A stretch of DNA of 64,000 bases from Comamonadaceae bacterium UBA4962 (GCA_002397315.1 DHAE01000022.1:62001-126000); one strand, 5' to 3'; shown: positions 17,387 through 28,526, counted from the first letter of the stretch. Translations and numbers: made by a program. Notes: a model not told the origin generated them from the letters alone.

Positions 17387-20260
17387 ATGTCCGACACCAC
17401 GCATTCCGCCCCCGACGCCAGCCCCGGCACCGATTACCGCGCCACGCTGAACCTGCCCGACACCCCCTTCCCGATGCGCGGCGACCTGCCCAAGCGCGAG
17501 CCGGGCTGGGTCAAGGAATGGGACGAGAAGGGCATCTACAAGAAGCTGCGCGACGCGCGCTGCGGCGCCCCGAAGTTCATCCTGCACGACGGCCCGCCGT
17601 ACGCCAACGGCCAGATCCACATGGGCCATGCGGTGAACAAGATCCTCAAGGACATGATCACCAAGGCGCGCCAGCTCGAAGGCTTCGACGCGCTCTACGT
17701 GCCGGGCTGGGACTGCCACGGCCTGCCGATCGAGAACGCCATCGAGAAAAAGTACGGCCGCAGCCTCTCGCGCGACGACATGCAGGCGAAGAGCCGCGCC
17801 TTCGCCACCGAGCAGATCGCGCAGCAACTGGGCGACTTCCAGCGCCTGGGCGTGCTGGGTGAATGGGACAACCCCTACAAGACGATGAACTTCGCCAACG
17901 AGGCCGGCGAGCTGCGCGCGTTCAAGCGCGTGATCGAGCGCGGCTTCGTGTACCGCGGCCTCAAGCCCGTGTACTGGTGCTTCGATTGCGGCTCGTCGCT
18001 GGCCGAGTTCGAGATCGAGTACCAGGACAAGAAGAGCACCACGCTGGACGTGGCCTTCAAGGCCCATGACCCGCAGGCGCTGGCCGCCGCCTTCGGCCTG
18101 CCGGCCCTGGCGCGCGACGCCTTCATCGTGATCTGGACCACGACGGCCTGGACCATCCCCGCCAACCAGGCCCTCAACCTGAACCCGGAGATCCGCTTCG
18201 CACTGGTCGAGACCGAGCGCGGCCTGCTGGTGCTGGCCGAGCCGCTGGTCGAGTCGTGCCTGCAGCGCTGGGGGCTGGAGGGCCGCGTGCTCGCCACCGC
18301 GCCCGGCCAGGCGCTCGGCGGGCTGGAGTTCGAGCATCCGCTGTACGACGTGGCGGGCGAAGACGGCAGCTTCGGCTACCGCCGCCTCGCCCCCGTGTTC
18401 CTGGCCGACTACGCCACGGCCGACGACGGCACCGGCATCGTGCACTCCTCGCCCGCCTACGGCCTGGAGGATTTCAACTCCTGCCGCGCCAACGGCATGG
18501 CGCTGGACGAAATCCTCAACCCCGTGCAGGGCAACGGCACCTACGCGGCCGACTTCCCGCTCTTCGGCGGCCAGCACATCTGGAAGGCCGTGCCCGTCGT
18601 CATCGAGGCGCTGCGCAATGCCGGCCGCCTGATGGCCACGAAGGACATCGTCCACAGCTACCCGCACTGCTGGCGCCACAAGACGCCCGTGATCTACCGC
18701 GCCGCCGCCCAGTGGTTCATCCGCATGGACGAAGGCGAAGGCGTGTTCACCAAGGACAAGGCGCCCAAGACGCTGCGCCAGACGGCGCTGGAAGCCATCG
18801 AGCACACCAGCTTCTACCCCGAGAACGGCAAGGCGCGCCTGCACGACATGATCGCCAACCGGCCCGACTGGTGCATCTCGCGCCAGCGCAGCTGGGGCGT
18901 GCCGATCCCGTTCTTCCTGCACAAGGATTCGGGCGAGCTGCATCCGCGCACCATGGAGATCCTCGACCAGGCGGCCGGCATCGTCGAGGCCGGCGGCATC
19001 GAGGCCTGGAGCCGCGTGACGGTGGAAGACATCCTCGGCGCCGAGGACGCGCCCCACTACACCAAGAGCACCGACATCCTGGAGGTGTGGTTCGACTCGG
19101 GCTCCACCTTCTTCCACGTGCTGCGCGGCACGCACCCCGGCGTGCACCACGACAGCGGCCCCGAGGCCGACCTGTACCTGGAAGGCCACGACCAGCACCG
19201 CGGCTGGTTCCACTCGTCGCTGCTGCTGGCCTGCGCGCTGTACGACCGCGCACCCTACAGGGGCCTGCTCACGCACGGCTTCACCGTGGACAGCCAGGGC
19301 CGCAAGATGAGCAAGTCGCTCGGCAACGGCATCGATCCGCAGGAGATCAACAAGAAGCTGGGCGCCGAGATCATCCGCCTGTGGGTGGCGGCGAGCGACT
19401 ATTCGGGCGACATCGCCGGCGACGACAAGATCCTCGCGCGCGTGGTGGATGCCTACCGCCGCATCCGCAACACGCTGCGCTTCCTGCTGGCCAATGTGAG
19501 CGACTTCGATCCCGCGACGGACGCCGTGCCGTTCGAGCAGATGCTGGAGATCGACCGCTACGCACTCACGCGTGCCGCCGAATTCCAGGCCGAGGTGCTG
19601 GCGCACTACCAAGTCTACGAGTTCCACCCGGTGGTCTCGAAGCTGCAGCTCTACTGCTCGGAAGACCTGGGCGGCTTCTACCTCGACGTGCTGAAGGACC
19701 GGCTCTACACCACGGCCCCCAAGAGCCTTGCGCGCCGCAGCGCGCAGACTGCGCTCTGGCACGTCACGCACGCGATGCTGCGCTGGATGGCGCCGTTCCT
19801 GTCGTTCACGGCGGAAGAGGCCTGGAAGGTGTTCGGCAGCTCCGAGAGCATCTTCCTGGAGACGTACTCCGACCTGCCGCGCGCCGAGGGGGCGCTGGTC
19901 GCCAAGTGGTCGCGCATCCGCGCGCTGCGCGATGCGGTGAACAAGGAGATCGAGACGCTGCGCGCGGCCGGCCAGGTGGGCGCGTCGCTGCAGGCCGTGG
20001 TGACGCTCACGGTGCCGCCGGAGGACCATGGGCTGCTCGCGAGCCTGGGCGATGACCTGAAGTTCGTCTTCATCACGTCCGCGATCGAACTGGCCCTGGG
20101 CGACGCCGTGGGCATCGCGGCGCGGCCCAGCACCGACGCCAAGTGCGAGCGCTGCTGGCACTACCGCGCCGACGTCGGCCACGATGCGGCGCACCCGACG
20201 CTGTGCGGCCGCTGCACCAGCAACCTGTTCGGTGCCGGCGAGCACCGGGAGCACGCGTGA
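17387..20260 (+). CDS. ileS: Isoleucyl-tRNA synthetase
   Basis: The 957-residue class I synthetase charges tRNA-Ile. It has the HIGH-type motif in PPYANGQIHMGHAVNK, the editing domain (WTTTAWTIPANQALN), KMSKSLGNG, and a C-terminal zinc site (CERCWHYRADVG and LCGRCTSN), all at normal spacing. The frame is open upstream within ribF, but MSDTTHSAPD at ATG 17387 is the natural start and is followed by the conserved YRATLNLPDTPFPMRG. Its stop overlaps the lspA start by one base (TGATG), so the two are translationally coupled. Confidence 0.97.
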   Translation: MSDTTHSAPDASPGTDYRATLNLPDTPFPMRGDLPKREPGWVKEWDEKGIYKKLRDARCGAPKFILHDGPPYANGQIHMGHAVNKILKDMITKARQLEGFDALYVPGWDCHGLPIENAIEKKYGRSLSRDDMQAKSRAFATEQIAQQLGDFQRLGVLGEWDNPYKTMNFANEAGELRAFKRVIERGFVYRGLKPVYWCFDCGSSLAEFEIEYQDKKSTTLDVAFKAHDPQALAAAFGLPALARDAFIVIWTTTAWTIPANQALNLNPEIRFALVETERGLLVLAEPLVESCLQRWGLEGRVLATAPGQALGGLEFEHPLYDVAGEDGSFGYRRLAPVFLADYATADDGTGIVHSSPAYGLEDFNSCRANGMALDEILNPVQGNGTYAADFPLFGGQHIWKAVPVVIEALRNAGRLMATKDIVHSYPHCWRHKTPVIYRAAAQWFIRMDEGEGVFTKDKAPKTLRQTALEAIEHTSFYPENGKARLHDMIANRPDWCISRQRSWGVPIPFFLHKDSGELHPRTMEILDQAAGIVEAGGIEAWSRVTVEDILGAEDAPHYTKSTDILEVWFDSGSTFFHVLRGTHPGVHHDSGPEADLYLEGHDQHRGWFHSSLLLACALYDRAPYRGLLTHGFTVDSQGRKMSKSLGNGIDPQEINKKLGAEIIRLWVAASDYSGDIAGDDKILARVVDAYRRIRNTLRFLLANVSDFDPATDAVPFEQMLEIDRYALTRAAEFQAEVLAHYQVYEFHPVVSKLQLYCSEDLGGFYLDVLKDRLYTTAPKSLARRSAQTALWHVTHAMLRWMAPFLSFTAEEAWKVFGSSESIFLETYSDLPRAEGALVAKWSRIRALRDAVNKEIETLRAAGQVGASLQAVVTLTVPPEDHGLLASLGDDLKFVFITSAIELALGDAVGIAARPSTDAKCERCWHYRADVGHDAAHPTLCGRCTSNLFGAGEHREHA

Positions 20261-20763
20261 TGGCCGCGCGCGGCAACACGGCGGCGGGCGGCGGCGCCCT
20301 CTGGCCCTGGCTGGCCTGGGCGCTGCTGCTCCTGGTGGCCGACCAGTTCACCAAAACGCTGATCCTGGGCTACTACCGCCTGGGCGATGCGACCTACGTC
20401 ACCAGCTTCTTCAACATCGTGCGGGCGCACAACACGGGCGCGGCGTTCTCGTTCCTGGCGGACGCGGGCGGCTGGCAGCGCTGGGTGTTCACCGGCATCG
20501 GCGTGGCGGCGGCGCTCTTCATCGTCTGGCAACTGCGCGCGCACCCGGGGCAGAAGCTCTTCTGCTTCGCGCTCTCCAGCATCCTGGGCGGCGCCATCGG
20601 CAACGTGGTGGACCGGATGATGCACGGCTACGTGGTGGATTTCCTCGACTTCCACGCGCGCGGCTGGCACTTCCCGGCCTTCAACCTGGCGGACTCGGCG
20701 ATCACGGTGGGAGCGGCCTGCCTGATCATCGACGAGCTGCTGCGGGTCAAGCGGTCGTCCTGA
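20260..20763 (+). CDS. lspA: Lipoprotein signal peptidase
   Basis: LspA removes signal peptides from lipid-modified prolipoproteins in the inner membrane. The 167-residue protein has four membrane helices and both catalytic Asp motifs, GNVVDR and FNLADS, plus the ADQFTK start of the core and RAHNTGAAFSFL. The start ATG overlaps the ileS stop; the ileS-lspA order is the usual one. A strong terminator follows. Confidence 0.96.
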   Translation: MAARGNTAAGGGALWPWLAWALLLLVADQFTKTLILGYYRLGDATYVTSFFNIVRAHNTGAAFSFLADAGGWQRWVFTGIGVAAALFIVWQLRAHPGQKLFCFALSSILGGAIGNVVDRMMHGYVVDFLDFHARGWHFPAFNLADSAITVGAACLIIDELLRVKRSS

Positions 20764-20790
20764 CACGGCTCGCGCCCCTTCGCTCCCTGC

Positions 20791-20817
20791 AGGCCCGCCG
20801 ATTGCGGGCCTTTTTTT
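20791..20817 (+). terminator. Rho-independent terminator after lspA
   Basis: AGGCCCGC (20791-20798) pairs with GCGGGCCT (20804-20811) around CGATT, and is followed by a run of seven T. This is a textbook terminator 28 bases after the lspA stop. Confidence 0.92.
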
Positions 20818-20940
20818 CGCCCTGCCGCGGCCCGCGTGGCCCCCCTTCTCGCCCCAAGTGCTTCACTGCCGGGCCGTGGCGCAAATCTCCGTGCGGCGGA
20901 CGCGCGCTGTCATCTGCGCGTCATGCGGTTGCGATCCAAT

Positions 20941-20962
20941 GCGATGAAATCGATTACATCGC
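20941..20962. promoter_or_regulatory. Probable operator of the LacI-type regulator
   Basis: A 22-base inverted repeat, GCGATGAAATCG with ATTACATCGC, is symmetric at 20 of 22 positions with a central CG, the form of LacI/GalR operators. It ends 22 bases before the regulator's start codon, so binding would block the regulator and the transporter operon behind it. Confidence 0.7.
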
Positions 20963-20984
20963 CTGATCGCACCGCTTTCTGCCC

Positions 20985-21989
20985 ATGACCATCCAGCACG
21001 TCGCCCAGGAAGCCCGGGTCTCGGTCGCCACCGTTTCCCGGGTTTTCAACACCCCCGACAAGGTGATGCCCGCCACGCGCGCCGCAGTGCTGGGCGCCGC
21101 CGAGCGGCTGGGCTATGTGCCCAACGCCACGGCACGCACGCTGCGCACGCAGCGCAGCCACGTCATCGGCGTGGTGCTGCCCACGCTGCTGAACCCGGTG
21201 TTCGCGGAGTGCCTGGACGGCATCGCGCAAACGGCGGCGCGGGGGGGCTACGCCATCCTGCCATTCACCACGAACTATGCCGTGGCACAGGAAGAGCGTG
21301 CGGTGCACCTGCTGCTGGCGGGCAATGTGGACGGCATGGTCCTGGTGGTGTCGCAGCCCCAGACTTCGGCGGCGCTGGAGCGGCTCATCGCGGCGCAGTT
21401 GCCGTATGTGCTGGCCTACAACCGGCATCCGGACCATCCCTGCGTGTCGGTGGACGGCGAAGGCGCGGTGGCGGAACTGATCGCGCAGCTCGCGGCGATG
21501 GGGCACCGCAACATCGCCATGGTGAGCGGGCAGCTTGCCGCATCCGACCGGGCACAGCAGCGCTGCCGCGGCTTCGTGCGCGGCATGGCGCAGGCAGGAC
21601 TGGCCCCGGCGCGCGTGGTGGAAGTGCCTTTCGTCGAGACCGCCGTGCAGGAGGTGGCGGAACTGCTGCGCGGGCCGCAGCGCCCCACCGCCCTGGTCTG
21701 CTCCAACGACCTCATCGCGATCCGCTGCCTGCGCGCGGCGCACATGGCGGGCCTGCAGGTGCCGAGCGACCTCAGCGTGGTGGGCTTCGACGGCATCGCG
21801 CTCGGCCAGGACCTGACACCCGTGCTCGGCACGGTGGCACAGCCCAATGCCGACATCGGCCGCTGCAGCGTGGAACTGCTGATCCAGGCCATGGCATCGC
21901 ACGTGCCCCCCACGCCGGAGGCCAGCCTGACGCTGCCGCACCACATCCGCACGGGAGGTTCGTGCGCCGCGGCGCCTGGCGCCGGCTGA
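20985..21989 (+). CDS. LacI family transcriptional regulator
   Basis: The 334-residue repressor has a LacI-type helix-turn-helix at its start (TIQHVAQEARVSVATVSRVF, with the hinge near NATARTLRTQ) and a periplasmic-binding-protein-like sensor domain (about 60-325; VIGVVLPTLLNPVFAECLDG, VSVDGEGAVAEL, PTALVCSNDLIAIRCL, LSVVGFDGI). It heads the transporter/phosphodiesterase operon with a palindromic operator in its own leader, so it probably regulates itself and the operon, with the imported compound or a product as inducer. Confidence 0.9.
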   Translation: MTIQHVAQEARVSVATVSRVFNTPDKVMPATRAAVLGAAERLGYVPNATARTLRTQRSHVIGVVLPTLLNPVFAECLDGIAQTAARGGYAILPFTTNYAVAQEERAVHLLLAGNVDGMVLVVSQPQTSAALERLIAAQLPYVLAYNRHPDHPCVSVDGEGAVAELIAQLAAMGHRNIAMVSGQLAASDRAQQRCRGFVRGMAQAGLAPARVVEVPFVETAVQEVAELLRGPQRPTALVCSNDLIAIRCLRAAHMAGLQVPSDLSVVGFDGIALGQDLTPVLGTVAQPNADIGRCSVELLIQAMASHVPPTPEASLTLPHHIRTGGSCAAAPGAG

Positions 21990-22055
21990 AGCCCGGCCCG
22001 CCGCACCCGTTTCCCCCGCTTCCTTTTTCGTTCCCCGCCCCACAGGAGTTCCCCG

Positions 22056-23069
22056 ATGCGATCCACCCTCCCGCAATTCGTCCGCGCCGCCGCGCTGGCC
22101 CTCGGCCTGGCCGCCACCGGCAGCGCCTTCGCGCAGACCGCCATCTGCTACAACTGCCCGCCCGAATGGGCCGACTGGGGCACGCAGCTCAAGGCCATCA
22201 AGGCCAGGACCGGCGTGACGGTGCCGCCGGACAACAAGAACTCCGGCCAGTCGCTCGCGCAGCTCTCCGCCGAGCGCGCCAGCCCCGTGGCCGACGTGAC
22301 CTACCTGGGCGTGACCTTCGCCATCCAGGCGCAGAAGGACGGCCTGCTGGGCACCTACCAGCCCGCCGGCTGGAAGGACATTCCCGACGGCCTGAAGGAC
22401 CCTGCCGGCCATTGGTTCACCATCCACTCGGGCACGCTGGGCTTCATGGTCAACGTCGATGCGCTGGGAGGCAAGCCGGTGCCGAAATCGTGGGCCGACC
22501 TGCTCAAGCCCGAGTACAAGGGCCTCGTCGGCTACTTGGACCCGGCCTCGGCCTTCGTGGGCTACGTGGGCGCGGTGGCCGCCAACCAGGCGCGCGGCGG
22601 CACGCTGGAGAATTTCGGCCCCGGCATCGACTACTTCAAGGCGCTGCAGAAGAACGAGCCCATCGTGCCCAAGCAGACCGCCTATGCGCGCGTGCTTTCG
22701 GGCGAGATCGCGATCCTGCTGGACTACGACTTCAACGCCTACCGCGCCAAGTACAAGGACGGCGCCAACGTGCAGTTCGTGATCCCGGCCGAAGGCACGG
22801 TGGTGGTGCCCTACGTGATGGGCACGGTCGCCAAGGCGCCGCACGCCGCCGACGCGAAGAAGGTGCTGGACTTCGTGCTCTCCGACGAGGGCCAGGCGAT
22901 CTGGGCCAAGGCCTACCTGCGCCCGGTGCGCGCCTCCGCCATGCCTGCCGACGTGCAGTCCCGCTTCCTGCCCGCCAGCGAGTACCAGCGTGCCAAGACC
23001 GTGGACTATGGCCGCATGGCCGCGGTGCAGAAGGCGTTTTCCGACCGCTACCTGCAGGACGTGAAATGA
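22056..23069 (+). CDS. ABC transporter substrate-binding protein (extracellular type 1-like)
   Basis: A 337-residue periplasmic protein with signal peptide (about residues 1-26, ALALGLAATGSAFAQ). The mature part starts AICYNCPPEWADWG and has the class of fold used for iron, polyamine, thiamine and phosphonate-type ligands (PVADVTYLGVTFAIQAQKDG, WADLLKPEYKGLVGYLDPAS, AILLDYDFNAYRAKY). Exact ligand is not visible. Its gene is the first of the transporter set; its stop overlaps the next start (ATGA). Confidence 0.85.
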   Translation: MRSTLPQFVRAAALALGLAATGSAFAQTAICYNCPPEWADWGTQLKAIKARTGVTVPPDNKNSGQSLAQLSAERASPVADVTYLGVTFAIQAQKDGLLGTYQPAGWKDIPDGLKDPAGHWFTIHSGTLGFMVNVDALGGKPVPKSWADLLKPEYKGLVGYLDPASAFVGYVGAVAANQARGGTLENFGPGIDYFKALQKNEPIVPKQTAYARVLSGEIAILLDYDFNAYRAKYKDGANVQFVIPAEGTVVVPYVMGTVAKAPHAADAKKVLDFVLSDEGQAIWAKAYLRPVRASAMPADVQSRFLPASEYQRAKTVDYGRMAAVQKAFSDRYLQDVK

Positions 23070-23890
23070 GTCCGCGCCACGGCGGTTTCGCACCTTCGCG
23101 CGCCCTGCTGGCCGCATGCGCCGCGCCGGCCGTGGCGTTCTTCGCGGCCTTCTGGCTGCTGCCCACGGCCCTGCTGCTGGCACTGCCGGCGCGCCAGGGC
23201 TGGGCGACGTATTTCGCGGTGCTGACGAATGGCCGCTACCTGCAGAGCCTGCTGCAGACGCTGGGCCTGTCGCTGGTGGTGACGCTCGCGACGCTGGCGC
23301 TGGGAGCCCTGGTGGGCATCACGCTGGCGCGCCAGCGCTTTCCCGGGCGGCAGCTGCTGATGTCGCTGCTGACGCTGCCGCTGTCCTTTCCCGGCGTGAT
23401 CGTGGGCTTCTTCATGATCCTGCTGGGCGGGCGCCAGGGCACGCTGGCGGGCCTGACGCAGTCCCTGGGCTGGGGCCGCGTCACCTTCGCGTACGGCCTG
23501 GCTGGCCTGTTCCTCGCGTACCTGTACTTCTCGCTGCCGCGCGCCATCGCCACCTACACGGCCGCGGCCGGCGCCATGGACGCGCAGCTCGAAGAAGCCG
23601 CGCGCTCGCTCGGCGCCTCGCGCTGGCGCGTGGCACGCGACGTGTGGATGCCGGCGCTCGCGCCCACCACCCTCGCCTGCGGCGCGATCGTGTTCGCCAC
23701 GGCCATGGGCGCCTTCGGCACGGCGTTCACGCTGTCGGCGAAGTTCGAGGTGCTGCCCATCACCATCTACGACGAATTCACCAACTACGCCAACTTCGCG
23801 CTCGCGGCCAGCCTGTCGATCGCGCTGGGCATGATCACCTGGCTGGTGCTCTGGCTCTCGCGCCGCTGGGCCGGCACGCCCGCGTTTTAA
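23066..23890 (+). CDS. ABC transporter permease (first)
   Basis: A 274-residue inner-membrane permease with about six helices and the EAA loop contacting the ATPase (DAQLEEAARSLGASRWRVARDVWMPALAP, quoted here only by its EEAARSLGA core at about residues 178-190). The start ATG at 23066 overlaps the binding-protein stop by four bases, which supports coupling. It pairs with the next gene to form the pore. Confidence 0.9.
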   Translation: MSPRHGGFAPSRALLAACAAPAVAFFAAFWLLPTALLLALPARQGWATYFAVLTNGRYLQSLLQTLGLSLVVTLATLALGALVGITLARQRFPGRQLLMSLLTLPLSFPGVIVGFFMILLGGRQGTLAGLTQSLGWGRVTFAYGLAGLFLAYLYFSLPRAIATYTAAAGAMDAQLEEAARSLGASRWRVARDVWMPALAPTTLACGAIVFATAMGAFGTAFTLSAKFEVLPITIYDEFTNYANFALAASLSIALGMITWLVLWLSRRWAGTPAF

Positions 23891-23899
23891 GGAATCGCC

Positions 23900-24686
23900 A
23901 TGCGCAATGCACGACAGGCACCCTGGGCGCTGATCGCCCTCACCGCGCTGGTGACGCTCTTCATGGCCGCGCCCATCGCCCTGTCGGTGATGGCCGGGCT
24001 GGTCAACAACTACAGCGCCGGGCTGAAGAGCGGCCTGACGCTGCGCTGGCTGGGCGAGGTGTGGGAGAACTACGGCAGCACCGTGACCTGGTCGCTGTGG
24101 CTGGCGCTGCTGTGCGTGGCGGGCAACCTGCTGATCGGCGTGCCCTGCGCCTATGCGCTGGCACGCAGCCGCTCGCGCGCCGCGCGGCTCTTCGAGGAGC
24201 TGCTGACCCTGCCCGTCGCGGTGCCGGGACTGGCGAGCGCGCTGGCCCTGATCCTGGCCTACGGATCACTGCAGGGGTTCCGCCAGAGCTTCGCCTTCAT
24301 CCTGGTCGGGCACATGGTGTTCACCCTGCCCTTCATGGTGCGCACCGTGGGCGCGGCGTTCCGGAAGGACGAACTGCGCTCCTTGGAGGAAGCCGCGCGT
24401 TCGCTGGGTGCCGGCTTTTCGCAGCGCTTCCTCGGCGTGCTGGTGCCCGCGGTGCTGCCGGCCATCGTGGCGGGCAGCCTGATGGTGTTCACGCTCTCGG
24501 TGGGTGAATTCAACCTCACCTGGATGCTGCACACACCGCTCACCCGCACGCTGCCCGTGGGGCTGGCCGACAGCTATGCCTCGATGCGCATCGAGATCGG
24601 CTCGGCCTACACCCTCGTCTTCCTGATCGTCATATTGCCCGTGCTGTGGGGCCTGCAGGCCGTCGGCACCTTCATCGAGAAACACC

Positions 24687-24697
<11 letters not shown>
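23900..24697 (+). CDS. ABC transporter permease (second)
   Basis: A 265-residue permease with six predicted helices, the cytoplasmic EAA motif LEEAARSLGAGFSQRF, and the ISVGEFNLTW-like late helix (TLSVGEFNLTWML). It follows the first permease by nine bases and overlaps the ATPase gene by eleven bases. Confidence 0.9.
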
Positions 24698-25772
<1,075 letters not shown>

Positions 25773-25803
25773 AACGCGCCCTCCACCCTGATCCGCTCCC
25801 TCC

Positions 25804-26658
25804 ATGACCGCACGCCCCCCATCCATTCCATCCGCCACCCTGCTGCTGCAGCTCTCCGACCTGCACATCCGCGAACCCGGCCGCCTGGCCTACGGCCGGC
25901 TGGATACCGCACCCTACCTGCGCCAGGCCGTGGAGTCGGTGCTGCGCATGCCGCAGCGCCCCGACGCCATCGTCGTCACGGGCGACCTCACGGATTTCGG
26001 GCGGCCCGCGGAATACGCGCACTTGCGCGAACTGCTGGCACCGCTCGGCGCCATGCCCCTCTACCTGCTGCCGGGCAACCACGACGACCGCGCGCAATTG
26101 CGTGCCGGCTTCCCGGACCACGGCTACCTGGGCACGGACGGCTTCGTGCAATTCAGCGTGCCGGTGGGCGGGCTGCAGCTCATCGCACTCGATACCGTGG
26201 TTCCCGGCGAGAGCGCAGGCAGCCTCTGCGCCGAGCGCCTGGAATGGCTCGCCGCGCAGCTCGATGCCTGCCAGGGCCGTCCGGTGGTCATCGCCATGCA
26301 CCATCCGCCCTTCCGCACGCTGATCGGCCACATGGACGAGATCGGTCTGCTCGAAGGTGCCGGGGCGCTGGAAGCCCTGGTGGCCCGCCACCCCAACGTG
26401 GAGCGCGTGATCTGCGGCCACCTGCACCGCAGCATCCAGGTGCGCTTCGGCGGCACGATCGCCGCCACCGTGCCCTCCCCGGCGCACCAGGTGTGCCTGG
26501 ACCTCGCGCCCGATGCGGCCTCGGCCTGGACGCTGGAGCCGCCCGGTTTCGCGGTGCATGCCCTGCCGGCGGGTGGGCGGCTCGTGAGCCATCTGGCGGC
26601 CAGCGGGCGGTATCCGGGCCCCTACCCGTTCCACGACGGCGGCCGGCTCATCGATTGA
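25804..26658 (+). CDS. Calcineurin-like phosphodiesterase (GpdQ/CpdA-like)
   Basis: The 284-residue cytoplasmic enzyme has all dinuclear-metal motifs of class III phosphodiesterases: LSDLHIRE, VTGDLTDFG, LPGNHDD, AMHHPPF and CGHLHRS. Its closest recognisable relatives are the cyclic-nucleotide and glycerophosphodiester phosphodiesterases. It ends the LacI-ABC operon, 31 bases after the ATPase, which suggests that the importer brings in a phosphodiester that this enzyme splits. Substrate is inferred, not shown. Confidence 0.85.
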   Translation: MTARPPSIPSATLLLQLSDLHIREPGRLAYGRLDTAPYLRQAVESVLRMPQRPDAIVVTGDLTDFGRPAEYAHLRELLAPLGAMPLYLLPGNHDDRAQLRAGFPDHGYLGTDGFVQFSVPVGGLQLIALDTVVPGESAGSLCAERLEWLAAQLDACQGRPVVIAMHHPPFRTLIGHMDEIGLLEGAGALEALVARHPNVERVICGHLHRSIQVRFGGTIAATVPSPAHQVCLDLAPDAASAWTLEPPGFAVHALPAGGRLVSHLAASGRYPGPYPFHDGGRLID

Positions 26659-26855
26659 CGCGGCCGCGCCGACCGCATGGCGGAATGTGCGGCGAAGCTT
26701 CGCTCCGGCACGCGAAAAGCACACCCGAGTGACCGGCCCCGGCCCGCGGTTGCTCACCGATTGCTATGGATTCAGGAGTATGCTGTCATCCCCCCGCACG
26801 ACGGCAAGGCGCACAACGCAGCCGTTCCCCGGAGAGACACCGACCCTCCTCATCC

Positions 26856-28526
26856 ATGAAGCACCTGTTGAATCTGCTGGCCGCCGTGGCCCTGCTGGTC
26901 TGGGGTACGCACCTCGTGCGTACCGGGGTGCTGCGCGTGTTCGGCGCCAACCTGCGCACGCTGCTGGCGCGCAGCATGGGCAACCGCTTCTCGGCGGCGC
27001 TGTCGGGCATCGGGGTCACGGCGCTGGTGCAGTCGAGCACCGCCACCTCGCTGATGACCTCGTCCTTCGTGGGACAGGGGCTCATCACGCTGCCTGCCGC
27101 GCTGGCGGTGATGCGTGGGGCGGACATCGGCACGGCGCTCATGTCGGTGCTGTTCTCCACCGACCTCTCGTGGCTGTCGCCGCTCTTCATCTTCGTGGGC
27201 GTGGTGCTGTTCATCACGCGGCAGGCCAGCACGGCCGGGCGCGTGGGGCGCGTGCTCATCGGCCTGGGCCTGATGCTGCTCGCTCTCGAGATGGTGGTGC
27301 AGGCCAGCGGTCCGATGCTGGCCTCGCCCGTCATCCGCGCCATGCTGGGCTCGCTCAACAGCGACCTGGTGATGGAAGTGTTCATGGGCGCGCTGCTGGC
27401 CATCCTGGCCTATTCGAGCCTGGCCATCGTGCTGCTGATCGCGGCGATGGCGGCCTCCAGCGTGGTGCCGCTGGACGTGGCGCTCGGCCTGGTGCTGGGG
27501 GCCAACCTGGGCAGCGGCCTGCTGGCCGTGCTCACCACCGCCAAGTCGGCGGTCGAGGTACGCCAAGTGACCGTCGGCAACCTCGTCTTCAAGCTCATGG
27601 GTGTGGTGCTCGTCGCACCCTTCACCGGGCTGTGGCTGCGCTACGTGCACCCGCACCTGCCCGGCAACGCACAGGGCGTCGTGCTCTTCCACCTGGCATT
27701 CAACGTGGTCATCAGCCTGGGCTTCATCGCCTTCACGCAGTGGGTGGCCAAGGCCGTCACACGGCTGCTGCCGCCGCCCGAAGGGCCGCCCAGCCGCCGG
27801 CCGCACCACCTCGATCCGTCGGCGCTGTCCACCCCGTCGCTCGCGATGTCGTGCGCGGCGCGCGAGGCGCTCTACCAGGCCGACGTGGTGGAGACGATGC
27901 TGCTCGGCGTGCTGGACGTGATCCGCAAGGACGACCAGCAGCTCGCCCAGCAGTTGCGCAAGATGGACGACGAGGTGGACGGGCTCTATTCGTCCATCAA
28001 GTACTACCTCACGCAGATCTCCCGCGAGGCGCTCGGCGAGGAAGAGAGCCGGCGCTGGACGGACATCATCAGCTTCACCATCAACATGGAGCAGGTGGCC
28101 GACATCATCGAGCGCGTGCTCACCGACATCGAAGACAAGAAGATCCGCAAGGGCCGGCGTTTTTCCGACGCGGGCACGGCCGAGATCACCGAACTGCACG
28201 GCCGGCTGGTGAGCAACCTGCGGCTGGGGATGAGCGTGTTCCTCAACGGCAACGTGCGCGACGCGCAGCGGCTGCTGGAGGAGAAGACGCGTTTCCGCGA
28301 CCTGGAGCGCGCCTACGCGGCCACCCACCTGGGGCGCCTGTCCGACAAGACCGTGCAGAGCATGGAAACCAGCTCGCTGCACATCGACCTCATCAGCGAC
28401 CTCAAGCGCATCAACTCGCACATCTGCTCCATCGCCTACCCGATCCTGGATTCGGCGGGTGCGCTGGCGCCGAGCCGGCTGCGCAGTGCGCAGGACGCAC
28501 CGGCCGGCGAAGCGGCACGGAACTGA
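26856..28526 (+). CDS. Na/Pi cotransporter family protein with PhoU-like domain
   Basis: The 556-residue protein has an NptA/PNaS-type membrane part (about residues 1-310) with the two inverted QSS-type repeats (ALVQSSTATSLMTSSFVGQG, GADIGTALMSV; the second copy is LAYSSLAIVLLI with GANLGSGLLAV) and a cytoplasmic helical PhoU-like part (about 345-535; DEVDGLYSSIKYYLTQ, FTINMEQVADIIE). It would co-import phosphate with sodium; the PhoU-like part likely controls it. The start at ATG 26856 begins the first helix. A phosphodiesterase operon lies just upstream, which fits phosphate handling. The 197 bases between show nothing else. Confidence 0.85.
   Translation: MKHLLNLLAAVALLVWGTHLVRTGVLRVFGANLRTLLARSMGNRFSAALSGIGVTALVQSSTATSLMTSSFVGQGLITLPAALAVMRGADIGTALMSVLFSTDLSWLSPLFIFVGVVLFITRQASTAGRVGRVLIGLGLMLLALEMVVQASGPMLASPVIRAMLGSLNSDLVMEVFMGALLAILAYSSLAIVLLIAAMAASSVVPLDVALGLVLGANLGSGLLAVLTTAKSAVEVRQVTVGNLVFKLMGVVLVAPFTGLWLRYVHPHLPGNAQGVVLFHLAFNVVISLGFIAFTQWVAKAVTRLLPPPEGPPSRRPHHLDPSALSTPSLAMSCAAREALYQADVVETMLLGVLDVIRKDDQQLAQQLRKMDDEVDGLYSSIKYYLTQISREALGEEESRRWTDIISFTINMEQVADIIERVLTDIEDKKIRKGRRFSDAGTAEITELHGRLVSNLRLGMSVFLNGNVRDAQRLLEEKTRFRDLERAYAATHLGRLSDKTVQSMETSSLHIDLISDLKRINSHICSIAYPILDSAGALAPSRLRSAQDAPAGEAARN

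Noticed and set aside
17189..20254. A 1021-codon open frame on the minus strand opposite ileS
   Set aside because: ileS is certain on the plus strand; the mirror frame has no family features.
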